Shown piece after piece: positions 17,652 through 27,704 of a stretch of 64,000 nucleotides of DNA. Below the pieces are notes generated by a model. It was given only the letters and a program-made list of their open reading frames with translations, had not been told where the DNA came from and did not search any database. The translations under genes and the position numbers were made by a program. Numbering within the stretch: the first letter of the stretch is position 1; the number at the start of each line of letters is the position of its first letter. The stretch is from Mucinivorans hirudinis (GTDB lineage Bacteria > Bacteroidota > Bacteroidia > Bacteroidales > Rikenellaceae): assembly GCA_000723505.1 (NCBI GenBank), contig HG934468.1, positions 1 through 64,000 on the forward strand. Reading direction: 5' to 3'.

Positions 17652-18292
17652 TACTTTACCCTGATTATAGACAACCCGTCACGTAAAGGTAATATAATTT
17701 TTTCTACTCTGCAATCCTCCACCACCATTTTATTGAAATTCAAAACCCCCTGCGTGTATAAATCGTTCGCCGACACCTCCTCCACAACTTTACCATTCCA
17801 TAAAACATTATCCGCCAGAATTATAGTACCTTTACGCACCGCACCACAGCTCATAATCATTTGATAGTAGGCGGTATATTCCCGCTTATCTGCATCAATA
17901 AATATCACATCAAAGGGTTCGTCACAAATACGCGGTACAACATCAAGTGCCGAGCCAAAATATTGAACTACCTTGTCCCTCACTCCGGCTTTCTCTATAA
18001 ATTCTGTTGCAATACTTTCTAACTCATCATCAATCTCAATAGTGTGTAAATGAGCACCTTCACCCAATCCGCGCGCCATACACACTGCCGAGTAACCAGT
18101 GAAAGTCCCCAGCTCCAATACCCTTTTAGGATTGATTATCTCCACCAACATCTTCAATAGCTCGCCTTGCAAGTGTCCGGATAACATTCTTGGCTGCAAT
18201 ATTTTAAGGTGTGTTGCACGGTCTAACTCTTTCAACACTCCCGCCTCGGGCGAAATGTGGTCGAGTATATATTGTTCAATTGGAGTAACCAT
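17651..18292 (-). CDS. SAM-dependent O-methyltransferase (caffeoyl-CoA O-methyltransferase family)
   Basis: 213 aa with the class I methyltransferase motif VLELGTFTGYSAVCMARGL near residue 58, FDVIFIDADKREY near residue 129 and ILADNVLWNGKV near residue 157, all typical of the metal-dependent O-methyltransferase family 3. Bacterial substrates are usually unknown. It is packed between the M16 peptidase gene (1 bp after its stop) and the small membrane protein. Confidence 0.92.
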   Translation of the reverse strand: MVTPIEQYILDHISPEAGVLKELDRATHLKILQPRMLSGHLQGELLKMLVEIINPKRVLELGTFTGYSAVCMARGLGEGAHLHTIEIDDELESIATEFIEKAGVRDKVVQYFGSALDVVPRICDEPFDVIFIDADKREYTAYYQMIMSCGAVRKGTIILADNVLWNGKVVEEVSANDLYTQGVLNFNKMVVEDCRVEKIILPLRDGLSIIRVK

Positions 18293-19513
18293 TTATTTAT
18301 AGGTTAAAAAGTTTATATTATCACCCCTAAAAATCTCTTTTGCAACATCTTGCAATTCCTCGGCACTGATCGCCTCTATCCTTGCAGCTATCTGCTCATT
18401 AGTGTCGAACGAATTGAAAATCAACATACTTTTGGCTATCGCCATAATAAAGTTCTCATTATTCTCCGATGAGACCATCAACTGTCCGATAAACTGTTTT
18501 TTAGCTTTTTTAAGCTGATTATCAGTTAGTTTAATCTTTATTTTTTCAATCTCTGCCATAACCAACTCCAAAGCCTGCTGATGCTTATCCGCGTCCGAAC
18601 CAAAGTAGATTGCCCAAACTCCACAATCTGTATATGGTGTGTAACTTGCTTCCACATTGTAGGTTATCGCATAACGTTCGCGCAAAGTTTGATTCAAACG
18701 CGAAAGCGACGACTGCCCACCCAATATATTAATTAGCAGCGCGAAAGGCATTCTGCGTTCGTCATACAACGAATAGCAACTTCCGCCAATGACCGTATGC
18801 GTTTGATAGGTCTTTTTATTGCTAACTATATTGAATGCAGGTCGCAACTCTGGCTTACATCTTTCTGACTTTCTGATATTTGAAGTAATGTCATTCAAAT
18901 ATTTCTCACATTTTACCCGAAATTGATTATGGGTTAGTGACGAACTAGAAGAGAATACTATATGGTCTGTATTGTAGTTGCGCCCAACGAAATCCAATAA
19001 GTCATCTCTCTGAATTTTAGTGAGTTGTCGCTGAGTTCCAAGTATATTTCTACCCAGAGTTGAATTTTCAAAGAGTCGCTCTTCAAACTCATCAAAAATT
19101 AGCTCCGACGGGCTATCTTTGTATGAGTTTATCTCGTCTATTATAACCTGCTTCTCCTTCTCGATTTCGCGCCGAACAAAAGCCGAATTGAAAGCCATAT
19201 CGCACAATAAGTCAGCACCTTTACTAAAATCACCAACAAGACACGAGGCGTGCAAAACCGTCTCCTCCTTTGTTGTAAAGGCGTTTAGCTCGCCCCCGAC
19301 ACTCTCCAATCGGTTATTAATCTGAAATGCTGTTCGGCGCGCCGTTCCCTTGAAAAGAAGATGCTCCACCAAGTGCGCAACACCGTGTTGTTCAGGGCTT
19401 TCATCGCGAGTTCCCGCATTTATTGTCAGCGCAATATGTGCAACCGACGAGCGCACGCGCCTATGCACGCAACGAATACCATTTTCGAGTGTTATTGTAG
19501 AAAATTCTTGCAT
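18293..19513 (-). CDS. M16-family zinc peptidase
   Basis: A 406-aa insulinase/processing-peptidase-like protein. The inverted zinc motif HLVEH (in GVAHLVEHLLFKGT) lies near residue 47, and the downstream metal-ligand region NAFTTKEETVLHASC near residue 77. The second, inactive-type domain follows (YAITYNVEASYTPYTDCGVWAIYFG). No signal peptide, so probably cytoplasmic. It lies 1 bp after the ubiD stop. Catalytic residues look intact. Confidence 0.93.
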   Translation of the reverse strand: MQEFSTITLENGIRCVHRRVRSSVAHIALTINAGTRDESPEQHGVAHLVEHLLFKGTARRTAFQINNRLESVGGELNAFTTKEETVLHASCLVGDFSKGADLLCDMAFNSAFVRREIEKEKQVIIDEINSYKDSPSELIFDEFEERLFENSTLGRNILGTQRQLTKIQRDDLLDFVGRNYNTDHIVFSSSSSLTHNQFRVKCEKYLNDITSNIRKSERCKPELRPAFNIVSNKKTYQTHTVIGGSCYSLYDERRMPFALLINILGGQSSLSRLNQTLRERYAITYNVEASYTPYTDCGVWAIYFGSDADKHQQALELVMAEIEKIKIKLTDNQLKKAKKQFIGQLMVSSENNENFIMAIAKSMLIFNSFDTNEQIAARIEAISAEELQDVAKEIFRGDNINFLTYK

Positions 19514-19514
19514 A

Positions 19515-21272
19515 TCAATACTTTACCTCCGCTGAATCCGAAAATATCAAAGAATGATATTTCAGAGATGGCGAAGGGATAAATTCGCCTAATCCTAAAC
19601 TCTCCCATTTGTGGTCAATAGATTTAATAGTCTGAATATCAGCAGAAACAATATTCGGAAAGTCACGTCCAATATCTCGTTTGAAACGCGCATCCACCAC
19701 CACCCTACCCTGCTCCACCCTCACATCCCTAACTGCATCTGCATTTGCAACAGCTAACCACAATAAATCACTGTTTGACAAACCTTTAGCCCTATCGTCA
19801 AACAAGATAATACACTTCGCTCCCTCATAAAATCCGTCTGATTGCCAGCCAAAGAAAAACAAAGTGTGCCACTCTTCTAAAACCCTACAATTATCAGGAA
19901 TGCAACCATTTATGATAAAATCAATCTTCTGCCTCGCACCCTCTTCCACTGTTTTTGCCGTCAAATCAAAGCACATTTTCCCCCCAAAACCAATCGCCGG
20001 ACTCGTATGGTCTAAAACGTCCAAAGTTCCACGCTGTTGCATAATATCTCTCAAAGGGTCAAAAAACTCTAACCTATCCTTAATATTTTGATTTTCAGAA
20101 AGAATAACTATAAACTTATTAAACATCATCTGCCCCGCACCCCACATCGTATTTGCGACCTTAAACCCCTGTCCTGCATAGCTTTTGCGTATTTTGCAAA
20201 TAGCTATATTATGCGCAACTCCCTCCGTAGGCATTTGCATATCAATAAGTTCCGGGATCATTGCAAAACGAATCGGCGAGACAAAAATACGCTCCGTAGC
20301 CGCCGCAATCCAAGCATCCTCCATCGGCGGAATTCCCACAACCGTAGCCGGATAGATAGCATCACGTCGGCAGGTTATGCAAGTTACGTGAAAAAGGGGG
20401 TAATAGTCTGGTAATGAATAAAATCCCGTATGGTCTCCAAAAGCTCCCTCTGTAACCTTCTCCTCTGATGGGTCTACGTAACCCTCTATCACAAAATCGC
20501 AATCTGCCGGCACTTCCAAATTGTTAGTCAAGCACTTAACCATCTTCACAGGCTTATTACGCAAGAAACCGGCAAGTATATATTCATCAATTCCATCAGG
20601 CAGCGGAGCAGTTGCCGCGTAGGTGTAAACAGGGTCTCCACCGACACACACAGTCACCGGCATCCTCTGTTTCAGGGCTTTATATTGCTGATAATGTCTT
20701 TCGCCTGTTTTGTGCTTATGCCAGTGCATTCCCGTGGTCATCTCGTCCATCACCTGCATTCGATACATCCCCACATTGCGCGCACCACTCTGAGGATCAA
20801 CTGTATGCACCATCGGCAAGGTTATAAATCGTTCGGCATCATACTGCCAAGTCTTCAGAATCGGAATATCATTCAATGATGACAACCTAACTTGCTGACA
20901 CTCCCCACGCCCACTCACCGACCGCGGCAACCATTTTCCGAAAGAAGCAAGCAGGGGCAAGACTCCTATTTTCTCTTTCAAACTCTTTTTAGGTGCTGTA
21001 ACCTCTCTGATAAAGTTATTGATTTTCAATTCTATATCCCCAATTTTATCTACTCCAAGCACCATTGCCATACGCCTCTGTGACCCCATCATATTGGTCA
21101 GAACAGGAAACGGCAATGCACTATTCTCAAACAACAAAGCCTTACCACCACCAATACTTTTGCATTGACGGTCAGTAAGTTCCGTAATTTCGAGAATAGG
21201 GTCTACATATTCCGAAACCCGCAAAACCTCTCCTTGATTTTCAAGCTCTTTAATAAACTCTCTTAACCTCAT
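19515..21272 (-). CDS. UbiD-family decarboxylase
   Basis: 585 aa of the UbiD family, prenylated-FMN-dependent decarboxylases. In Bacteroidales such enzymes are often assigned to menaquinone synthesis. Visible are MRLREFIKELENQGEVLRV at the N-terminus, QYDAERFITLPMVHTVDPQSGARNVGMYRMQV near residue 142, and VTEGAFGDHTGFYS near residue 273, with the catalytic Glu region (EGYVDPSEEKVTEGAFGDHTG). No ubiX-type prenyltransferase gene is in the window. Its start overlaps the pyrC stop by one base. Confidence 0.9.
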   Translation of the reverse strand: MRLREFIKELENQGEVLRVSEYVDPILEITELTDRQCKSIGGGKALLFENSALPFPVLTNMMGSQRRMAMVLGVDKIGDIELKINNFIREVTAPKKSLKEKIGVLPLLASFGKWLPRSVSGRGECQQVRLSSLNDIPILKTWQYDAERFITLPMVHTVDPQSGARNVGMYRMQVMDEMTTGMHWHKHKTGERHYQQYKALKQRMPVTVCVGGDPVYTYAATAPLPDGIDEYILAGFLRNKPVKMVKCLTNNLEVPADCDFVIEGYVDPSEEKVTEGAFGDHTGFYSLPDYYPLFHVTCITCRRDAIYPATVVGIPPMEDAWIAAATERIFVSPIRFAMIPELIDMQMPTEGVAHNIAICKIRKSYAGQGFKVANTMWGAGQMMFNKFIVILSENQNIKDRLEFFDPLRDIMQQRGTLDVLDHTSPAIGFGGKMCFDLTAKTVEEGARQKIDFIINGCIPDNCRVLEEWHTLFFFGWQSDGFYEGAKCIILFDDRAKGLSNSDLLWLAVANADAVRDVRVEQGRVVVDARFKRDIGRDFPNIVSADIQTIKSIDHKWESLGLGEFIPSPSLKYHSLIFSDSAEVKY

Positions 21273-22576
21273 TATCTATTGAATAACAATCGTTTACCCC
21301 TCACACTATCATCAAAAACTCCATTACAATATACCATCTCTCCATTAACAAAGGTATACGTAACCCTCGCACGCAATTTCTGCCCCTCAATCGGTGACCA
21401 ACCACACTTATATAAGATATTTTCTTTGGAGACAATCCACTCATCATCAGGCTCTACAATCACCAAATCGGCATAATACCCCTCACGAATAAAGCCGCGC
21501 CTATCAATCTGAAACAACTCAGCAGGGCGGTGACACATCATCTCCACAACTTTCTCTGCCTCAAACATTTCGAGCATCACAGCCAAAGAGTGCTGCACAA
21601 AAGGAGCACCTGAGGGGGCTTGAGTATAAGGCTTTGATTTTTCATCAAGCGTGTGCGGGGCGTGGTCAGTGGCTACAATATCCACTAAACCATTCATAAC
21701 TCCCTCACGCAGAGCTGATTTATCCTCCTCGGTTTTGATTGCTGGATTCCATTTTATCAAATTGCCTTTCGCCGCGTAATCTTCCGAAGCAAACCAAAGG
21801 TGATGCACACACACTTCATTAGTTATTCGCTTTTCAATCAAAGGTTTGCGCTCAAATAAACTCAATTCACGTGCAGTACTAAGGTGCAGAACGTGAAGTT
21901 TTGTATTATATTTGGTTGCAAGCTCCACAGCCCGCGCCGTGGATTTGTAACACGCTTCTGCACTGCGAATTACCGGATGTAAATCAATAGTGGCACTCTC
22001 ACCATATTTCGCGATATTGGCTTTAATTGTTTCCTCATCTTCGCTGTGAACAGCCACTAAAACAGGCGAATTAGAGAAAATTACACCAAGCGTATCTTCC
22101 TTATCCACAAGCATATTGCCTGTTGAAGAACCCATAAATAGCTTAACACCGCAAATGCGCGAAGGGTCGATGCGTTCAATTTCCGCGATATTGTCATTCG
22201 ATGCGCCAAGGTAGAACGAGTAGTTTGCCGCCGAACACTCCGCGGCACGGTCGTAACGCTCCTCTAAGAGCGAAAGTGTTGTAGATGCGGGGTTTACGTT
22301 GGGCATATCCATAAAAGATGTAACCCCACCCGCAACCGCTGCACGCGATTCGGTAGCGATGTCGCCCTTGTGTGTCAATCCCGGTTCACGGAAATGAACT
22401 TGGTCGTCAATGACACCCGGGATTAGGTAACCACCCTGAGCATCAATAAAATCGGCAAAATCTATTTGTGCCGGCATACCTTCACCAACGGCAATAATCC
22501 AACTGCCTTCAACGACAACGTATCCCTTGAAACGCTTTCCTTCGTTGATAATCTGTGCGTTATAAATGATTAGCAT
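21272..22576 (-). CDS. pyrC: Dihydroorotase
   Basis: 434 aa; closes carbamoyl-aspartate to dihydroorotate in pyrimidine synthesis. Amidohydrolase landmarks are GVIDDQVHFREPG near residue 56, GVKLFMGSSTGN near 144 (the Lys that is usually carboxylated), VAVHSEDE near 174, KLHVLHLSTA near 220 and IVATDHAPH near 302. In the first motif the usual HxH metal pair reads QxH (codon CAA), a variant I believe is common in Bacteroidetes. pyrI and a DHODH-like gene are close by in the same run; pyrB is not in the window. Confidence 0.93.
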   Translation of the reverse strand: MLIIYNAQIINEGKRFKGYVVVEGSWIIAVGEGMPAQIDFADFIDAQGGYLIPGVIDDQVHFREPGLTHKGDIATESRAAVAGGVTSFMDMPNVNPASTTLSLLEERYDRAAECSAANYSFYLGASNDNIAEIERIDPSRICGVKLFMGSSTGNMLVDKEDTLGVIFSNSPVLVAVHSEDEETIKANIAKYGESATIDLHPVIRSAEACYKSTARAVELATKYNTKLHVLHLSTARELSLFERKPLIEKRITNEVCVHHLWFASEDYAAKGNLIKWNPAIKTEEDKSALREGVMNGLVDIVATDHAPHTLDEKSKPYTQAPSGAPFVQHSLAVMLEMFEAEKVVEMMCHRPAELFQIDRRGFIREGYYADLVIVEPDDEWIVSKENILYKCGWSPIEGQKLRARVTYTFVNGEMVYCNGVFDDSVRGKRLLFNR

Positions 22577-22660
22577 ATCTTTTCTAACTCTTTCAAAATG
22601 TAATATATCCTCATCAAGAACGGCACGTCGCGTCTGTCCAAATGTGGATGTAGTCTTCCA

Positions 22661-25423
22661 TTATTTCATCTTCTCTTTTAGGTATTTAGCCGTATAACTC
22701 GCCTTACATTTCAACAAATCGCGCGGCGTACCCTCAAAAACAAGGTGCCCGCCCTGTTCACCGCCATCTGCTCCGAGGTCTATTACCCAGTCGGCACACT
22801 TTATCACATCAACATTGTGCTCCACAATGACAATGGTATGACCCTTGGAAACCAGTGCGTTAAATGATTTCAGCAGTTTATTTATATCGTGAAAATGCAG
22901 CCCCGTTGTCGGTTCGTCAAAGATAAATAATATGTGTTCGGAGCTATTCTCTCTCAATAAAAATGTTGCGAGCTTAACACGCTGACTTTCACCACCGCTG
23001 AGAGTCGATGAGGATTGTCCGAGCTTGACATAACCAAGACCCACATCCTGCAAAACCTTTAACTTTTCGACAATTCTATTATTAATGCGTTCTTTTTCAG
23101 TACCAAAAAACTCAACTGCCTCGTCCACACTCATCTCCAAAACATCAAAAATCGTCTTATCGCGATATTTTATCTCCAAAATCTCTTCCTTGAACCGATG
23201 TCCATTACACTGCTCACAAACCATCTCTACATCAGCCATAAACTGCATTGAAACACGTATAATACCCTCACCCTTACACTCTTCGCAACGTCCCCCGGCA
23301 ATATTAAAACTAAATGACGAAGGGTCGTAACCTCGTTGGCGCGCCGGTTTCAAATCTGAGTAGAGGCGGCGAATATCATCGTAAGCCTTAATATAGGTTA
23401 CAGGATTGGAACGCAGCGATTTACCAATCGGATTTTGGTCTACCAACTCCACGTACTTAATCTTGTGTAAATCACCACCGAGAGAATCGAAATCGCCGGG
23501 ACGACTGCCACTCTCCATCAAATGGCGGTGCAAGGCAGGATAGAGAATATCACCAACCAAAGATGACTTTCCGCTACCACTAACTCCTGTAATACAGGTG
23601 ATTACGCCCAACGGAATGGAGACATCAATGTTTTTGAGGTTATTTTGGCGTGCACCTTTTATAGTTATCTTACTCAGAGACTTGCGCGTTCGTGTGGGCA
23701 ACTCGATTTTACGCATACCAAGCAGATATTGCGCCGTGAGACTCTTATCGGCAACGGAGGGCAACTCGGCGATTGTGCCATTGAAAACAACTTCACCGCC
23801 ATAAATCCCCGCCTCTGGTCCAATATCAATTAGCAGATCAGCTGCACGGATAACCTCTTCCTCGTGCTCAACGACGATAACGGTATTTCCCAAATCACGC
23901 AACTGTTTGAGCACCTTGATTAATCGCTCCGTATCGCGCGGGTGGAGTCCTATGCTCGGCTCGTCCAAAATATAGAGCGAACCAACCAACGAACTGCCAA
24001 GCGATGTTGCAAGGTTAATACGCTGACTCTCACCACCACTAAGCGTAGAACTCTGACGGTCGAGCGTTAAATAGCCCAAACCAACATCCGAGAGATATTG
24101 CAGACGATTGGTAATCTCCTTGAAAATCCTGCCACTCAAATTCTTATCATAGTCATCAAGCTTCAACTCCGCAAAAAATCGCTGCAAATCGTCGATAGGC
24201 ATCCGAGCTAACTCCACAATCGTTCGCCCGCCAATCTTAACCCACGTTGCCTCCTTGCGCAAACGTCCGCCATTACACTCCGAACAGACGCTTTTGCCCG
24301 TATAGCGCGAAAGCATCACGCGATACTGGATTTTATATCGCTCACTATCAAGATATTTGAAAAATTGATTTAGCCCCTCGAAGTGGTCGTTGCCTGTCCA
24401 AAGCAGTAGTTTTTGTTCGCGAGTAAGCTCATAATATGGCGTATGAATCGGCAAACCACTCACCAGCGCACCACCAAGCATCGCCTGCTTCCATTCGCGC
24501 ATAGTCTCGCCGCGCCACGCCACAATTGCATCATCGTACAAAGATTTACTCTTATCGGGGATAACTAACTCTTCATCAATGCCAACTACCTTTCCGTAGC
24601 CCTCACAAACAGGGCAAGCACCGAGCGGATTATTGAAGCTGAAAAGGTGCTCGAAGGGGCGTTCAAAAGTTATGCCGTCTAACTCAAAACGATTTGAAAA
24701 TGAACGTTTTTCATTATTCAAAACGTCAATAATCTCACACACTCCCTCTCCCAAATTAAATGCTTTTTGAGCCGAGTCGAACAAACGCGCCTCTGCACCC
24801 TCTTCAATAACTAATCTATCTATAAGAATATCAATCTGCTTACCCTCAACAGAGGCAATCGCATCTTCTATTTCGCTCAACACACCATCAACCAAAATTC
24901 GTTGATATCCATCTCTTAATAGCAGCGTCAGTTTTTCGATAACACCCTGTCCCTGAGCCAGTACCAATGGAGCGACAACCATCACACGGCTACCCTCTAC
25001 CAGAGTCATCGCAAAAGCAACTACGTCATCCGTAGAATGCGCCTTAACCTCTGTTCCGCTCACGGGCGAGAAAGTATGCCCTATACGTGCAAAAAGCAGG
25101 CGTAGATATTCGTAAATCTCTGTTGATGTGCCAACTGTCGAACGAGGATTACGCGTATTAACCTTTTGCTCTACTGCAATAGCAGGCGCTATACCAGTGA
25201 TAATATCTACGTCCGGCTTCTCGATTCGTCCCAAAAACTGACGTGCATAAGCAGAAAGGCTCTCGACATAACGCCGCTGCCCCTCTGCAAAAATCGTATC
25301 GAAAGCTAGAGTCGATTTACCCGAACCGGATAGCCCTGTAATCACCACTAACTTGTTATGCGGAATTCGTAGTTCAATATTTTTGAGATTATGAACGCGT
25401 GCACCCTTAATATAAATTTCCAT
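22661..25423 (-). CDS. uvrA: Excinuclease ABC subunit A
   Basis: UvrA (920 aa) is the damage-sensing ATPase of nucleotide excision repair. Both ABC cassettes are complete: Walker [21 protein letters not shown] near residue 33 and [13 protein letters not shown] near 620; signatures [18 protein letters not shown] and [18 protein letters not shown]. Zinc-module cysteines appear at [20 protein letters not shown] and [31 protein letters not shown]. Length is normal. Its start codon lies right at the stop of pyrI (0-bp gap). Confidence 0.98.
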   Translation of the reverse strand: MEIYIKGARVHNLKNIELRIPHNKLVVITGLSGSGKSTLAFDTIFAEGQRRYVESLSAYARQFLGRIEKPDVDIITGIAPAIAVEQKVNTRNPRSTVGTSTEIYEYLRLLFARIGHTFSPVSGTEVKAHSTDDVVAFAMTLVEGSRVMVVAPLVLAQGQGVIEKLTLLLRDGYQRILVDGVLSEIEDAIASVEGKQIDILIDRLVIEEGAEARLFDSAQKAFNLGEGVCEIIDVLNNEKRSFSNRFELDGITFERPFEHLFSFNNPLGACPVCEGYGKVVGIDEELVIPDKSKSLYDDAIVAWRGETMREWKQAMLGGALVSGLPIHTPYYELTREQKLLLWTGNDHFEGLNQFFKYLDSERYKIQYRVMLSRYTGKSVCSECNGGRLRKEATWVKIGGRTIVELARMPIDDLQRFFAELKLDDYDKNLSGRIFKEITNRLQYLSDVGLGYLTLDRQSSTLSGGESQRINLATSLGSSLVGSLYILDEPSIGLHPRDTERLIKVLKQLRDLGNTVIVVEHEEEVIRAADLLIDIGPEAGIYGGEVVFNGTIAELPSVADKSLTAQYLLGMRKIELPTRTRKSLSKITIKGARQNNLKNIDVSIPLGVITCITGVSGSGKSSLVGDILYPALHRHLMESGSRPGDFDSLGGDLHKIKYVELVDQNPIGKSLRSNPVTYIKAYDDIRRLYSDLKPARQRGYDPSSFSFNIAGGRCEECKGEGIIRVSMQFMADVEMVCEQCNGHRFKEEILEIKYRDKTIFDVLEMSVDEAVEFFGTEKERINNRIVEKLKVLQDVGLGYVKLGQSSSTLSGGESQRVKLATFLLRENSSEHILFIFDEPTTGLHFHDINKLLKSFNALVSKGHTIVIVEHNVDVIKCADWVIDLGADGGEQGGHLVFEGTPRDLLKCKASYTAKYLKEKMK

Positions 25424-25888
25424 CTATCTAATTATCTCTATCTGCTCCTGCGAAGTAATTTTTTCGCAGTAACGACAACGTAGCGCCAGTTCACCATTGC
25501 GCTCACTGACAGTGAAATGTGTAATAACAGGCTCGTGATTGGTTATGCACATAGGATTGGCACAACGCACCAAACCATCCACCTCTTGGGGCGCCTCAAT
25601 CTGACGCTTGCCTACCACCTCATAATCCCGTATGATATTAATGCGTGCCATAGGAGCAACTAACGCAAGGTAGCTAATTTCCTTGTCGGCACAATACATA
25701 TCTGAGATTTTTATTATAGCCTTCTTATTCAACCTCTTGCTATTCAAGTTCATACCGAAGGTAATTTGATTTTCAGCATTCTCAAGATTGAGCAATTTGA
25801 TAACCTTAAAAAGGCTCGACGATGGTATATGGTCAATGACCGTGCCATTCTCAATAGCACGTACTTCCAAATATTTATTGTTCTCCAT
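25424..25888 (-). CDS. pyrI: Aspartate carbamoyltransferase regulatory subunit
   Basis: PyrI (154 aa) binds nucleotides and regulates the PyrB catalytic trimers. The N-terminal nucleotide domain has LEVRAIENGTVIDHIP; the C-terminal zinc domain has the four cysteines in CANPMCITNHEP and LRCRYCEKI. Odd context: pyrI is usually fused or adjacent to pyrB, yet its neighbours here are a DHODH-like gene and uvrA, so pyrB must lie elsewhere or be absent. Confidence 0.96.
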   Translation of the reverse strand: MENNKYLEVRAIENGTVIDHIPSSSLFKVIKLLNLENAENQITFGMNLNSKRLNKKAIIKISDMYCADKEISYLALVAPMARINIIRDYEVVGKRQIEAPQEVDGLVRCANPMCITNHEPVITHFTVSERNGELALRCRYCEKITSQEQIEIIR

Positions 25889-25897
25889 TCTTTTTAT

Positions 25898-25980
25898 TGA
25901 AGTTGAGAGGGTTGCGAGGTCGAGCAGTCTAATTATATAACCATCTTGTAGTACAAGTACTCAGCTGCTCAACATCAACT
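25898..25980. repeat. Imperfect inverted repeat in the spacer between the DHODH-like gene and pyrI
   Basis: AGTTGAGAGGGTTGCGAGGTCGAGCAG (from 25900) is partly complementary to CTGCTCAACATCAACT (25965-25980), both made of GTTGAG/GAGCAG words. Weaker than the arrays at 48654 and 8813 but the same kind of spacer filling. Confidence 0.4.
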
Positions 25981-26950
25981 AATTATGATTAGAGAAATAA
26001 CGCATAAATTGTGTGCGCTCGTATGCAACAGCCTCATTTACATTGCCATAATTGAGTTTACCCACAAAATCGCTAAGTTCACGGAAACCTTGCTCTTTCA
26101 TCCAACTTTCTATGAAAGCCAACATCGGCTCAACCATCTCTAAGCCATTCTTATAGACAGTTGAACAGATTTGCACCGCCTTTGCCCCCGCTAACATCAC
26201 CTTCACAGCATCGTCACCGGTATAAACACCCGAAGAAGCCGCAATGTCCACCAAAGGAACCGCAGCCGAAGCAAGCCCGCTCCAACGAATCACCCCGGAA
26301 ATCTCCGATGGAGAACTATATACATTGGAAGAGTGCACCTTGAGAGTTTTAATATCAATGTCTGGTGCATAAAAGCGATTAAAGAGCACAACTCCCTGAA
26401 CATTACGATAATACAGCTCTTTGATAATACTTAGCGGGTTTGTGAAATTATGCGACAGTTTCACGGAAAGAGGCACCGAAATAGCATCTTTTACTGCTCC
26501 GACAATATCCAGATACTCTTTCTCGATTTTCTCACTATCAACATCCTTGTCTGTCGGTAGTTTGAAAATATTCAACTCGATGGCATCCGCACCTGCATTC
26601 TCGATAATGCGCGCAAAATTGACCCATTCGCCCCTGTCTGAGCAGTTTATGCTGGCAATAATCGGAATTTCGCACTGCTGTTTGCAATCCTGAATCAGCT
26701 TCAGGTAGACACCCAAAGTGTTGTGAGTGAGGTAACCACGGAGATAATCAGATGCTTCGGGATAGTCGCTATATTTATCCACCGCAGCAACCTCGCTAAG
26801 AATCTGCTCCTCGAAGATTGACTTCAGTACAACGGCACCAATGCCTGCCTTCTCGGCAGCCTTAACCTTCTCAACAGTGGAGGTCAATCCCGAACTGCTA
26901 AGTATAATCGGGTTTTTGAGCTTCAAGCCCAAGTATTTGGTTTCTAGCAT
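25979..26950 (-). CDS. Dihydroorotate dehydrogenase-like protein
   Basis: A 323-aa TIM-barrel flavoprotein of the DHODH-like family: LGLKLKNPIILSSSGLT at the N-terminus, PIIASINCSDRGEWVNFARI near residue 97, NAGADAIELNIF near 117, and PLSVKLSHNFTNPL near 162 (flavin/substrate Lys). The classic DHODH catalytic loop is not clearly present, so this may be the DHODH-like paralogue common in Bacteroidetes, not PyrD. It lies in the same strand run as pyrI and pyrC. The N-terminus overlaps the end of yggS by 7 bp. Confidence 0.82.
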   Translation of the reverse strand: MLETKYLGLKLKNPIILSSSGLTSTVEKVKAAEKAGIGAVVLKSIFEEQILSEVAAVDKYSDYPEASDYLRGYLTHNTLGVYLKLIQDCKQQCEIPIIASINCSDRGEWVNFARIIENAGADAIELNIFKLPTDKDVDSEKIEKEYLDIVGAVKDAISVPLSVKLSHNFTNPLSIIKELYYRNVQGVVLFNRFYAPDIDIKTLKVHSSNVYSSPSEISGVIRWSGLASAAVPLVDIAASSGVYTGDDAVKVMLAGAKAVQICSTVYKNGLEMVEPMLAFIESWMKEQGFRELSDFVGKLNYGNVNEAVAYERTQFMRYFSNHN

Positions 26951-27606
26951 TTTATTTGATTATTTCTGTTTCCGAAAATTTTGCTCCCCATCCGTACCAT
27001 ATTCGAGCCGCAATCCATTGCAATCTCGTAATCGTCCGACATTCCCATAGATAAGATAGGGAAGTTATAAACATCATAAATTCGTTTCAAAGTCATAAAT
27101 TCACTCCTAACTAAAGTCATATCCTCAGTAGAAGTCGCCATACCCATAAATCCTGCAATTTTTATGCCATTCAGCCCGCCGCAATAATCCACCACTTGCG
27201 AAATCTCATCATCCCCAAAGCCCTGTTTGCTATCTTCTCGCGCAATATGTACCTGCAAAAGTACATCCACCACCCTGCCAGCTCTCAATGCCTGTTCATT
27301 TACAGCATCAGCAAGTCTCAGTGAATCAATGGAATGAATTAGAGACACGAATGGTATGATATACTTTATTTTGTTGGTTTGAAGGTGTCCAATGAAGTGC
27401 CACTTGATATCGTGCGGCAGAGCCTTATACTTTGCAAGCAACTCCTGTGGACGACTTTCTGCAAAGAGACGCTGTCCCGCCGCATAAGCCTCCTCTATTG
27501 CCTGTGCAGGATGAAATTTAGACACCGCAACCAACTCTACACCAGTTGGTAATACGCTTTTAAGAGCTAGTATATTATCTGCAATCATATTCACAAATGT
27601 AGCCAT
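26944..27606 (-). CDS. YggS-family pyridoxal phosphate homeostasis protein
   Basis: 220 aa of the PLPBP/YggS family, a PLP-binding TIM-barrel protein affecting vitamin B6 and amino-acid pools. ELVAVSKFHPAQAIEEAYAAGQ near residue 24 carries the PLP lysine, with IKWHFIGHLQTNKIKYI near 68 and LSMGMSDDYEIAMDCGSNMVRMGSKIFG near the C-terminus. It is the first gene of the minus-strand run 27606-16889. Confidence 0.95.
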   Translation of the reverse strand: MATFVNMIADNILALKSVLPTGVELVAVSKFHPAQAIEEAYAAGQRLFAESRPQELLAKYKALPHDIKWHFIGHLQTNKIKYIIPFVSLIHSIDSLRLADAVNEQALRAGRVVDVLLQVHIAREDSKQGFGDDEISQVVDYCGGLNGIKIAGFMGMATSTEDMTLVRSEFMTLKRIYDVYNFPILSMGMSDDYEIAMDCGSNMVRMGSKIFGNRNNQIKC

Positions 27607-27662
27607 TTTTTCTCAATACAACAATAGGTGGCATCAATAGTTGTCAATAAAATTATAGAAAT

Positions 27663-27695
27663 ATTGCGCAGTAGTAATAAAAAATATTAATTTTG
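27663..27695 (+). promoter_or_regulatory. Promoter of the lipid kinase / serine hydrolase pair
   Basis: -7 box TAATTTTG (27688-27695); a partial -33 box, ATTG, lies 21 bp upstream (27663-27666). The box ends 9 bp before the ATG at 27705, so the leader is very short and the TTG at 27693 cannot be the start. Confidence 0.5.
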
Positions 27696-27704
27696 CTCTG
27701 TCAA

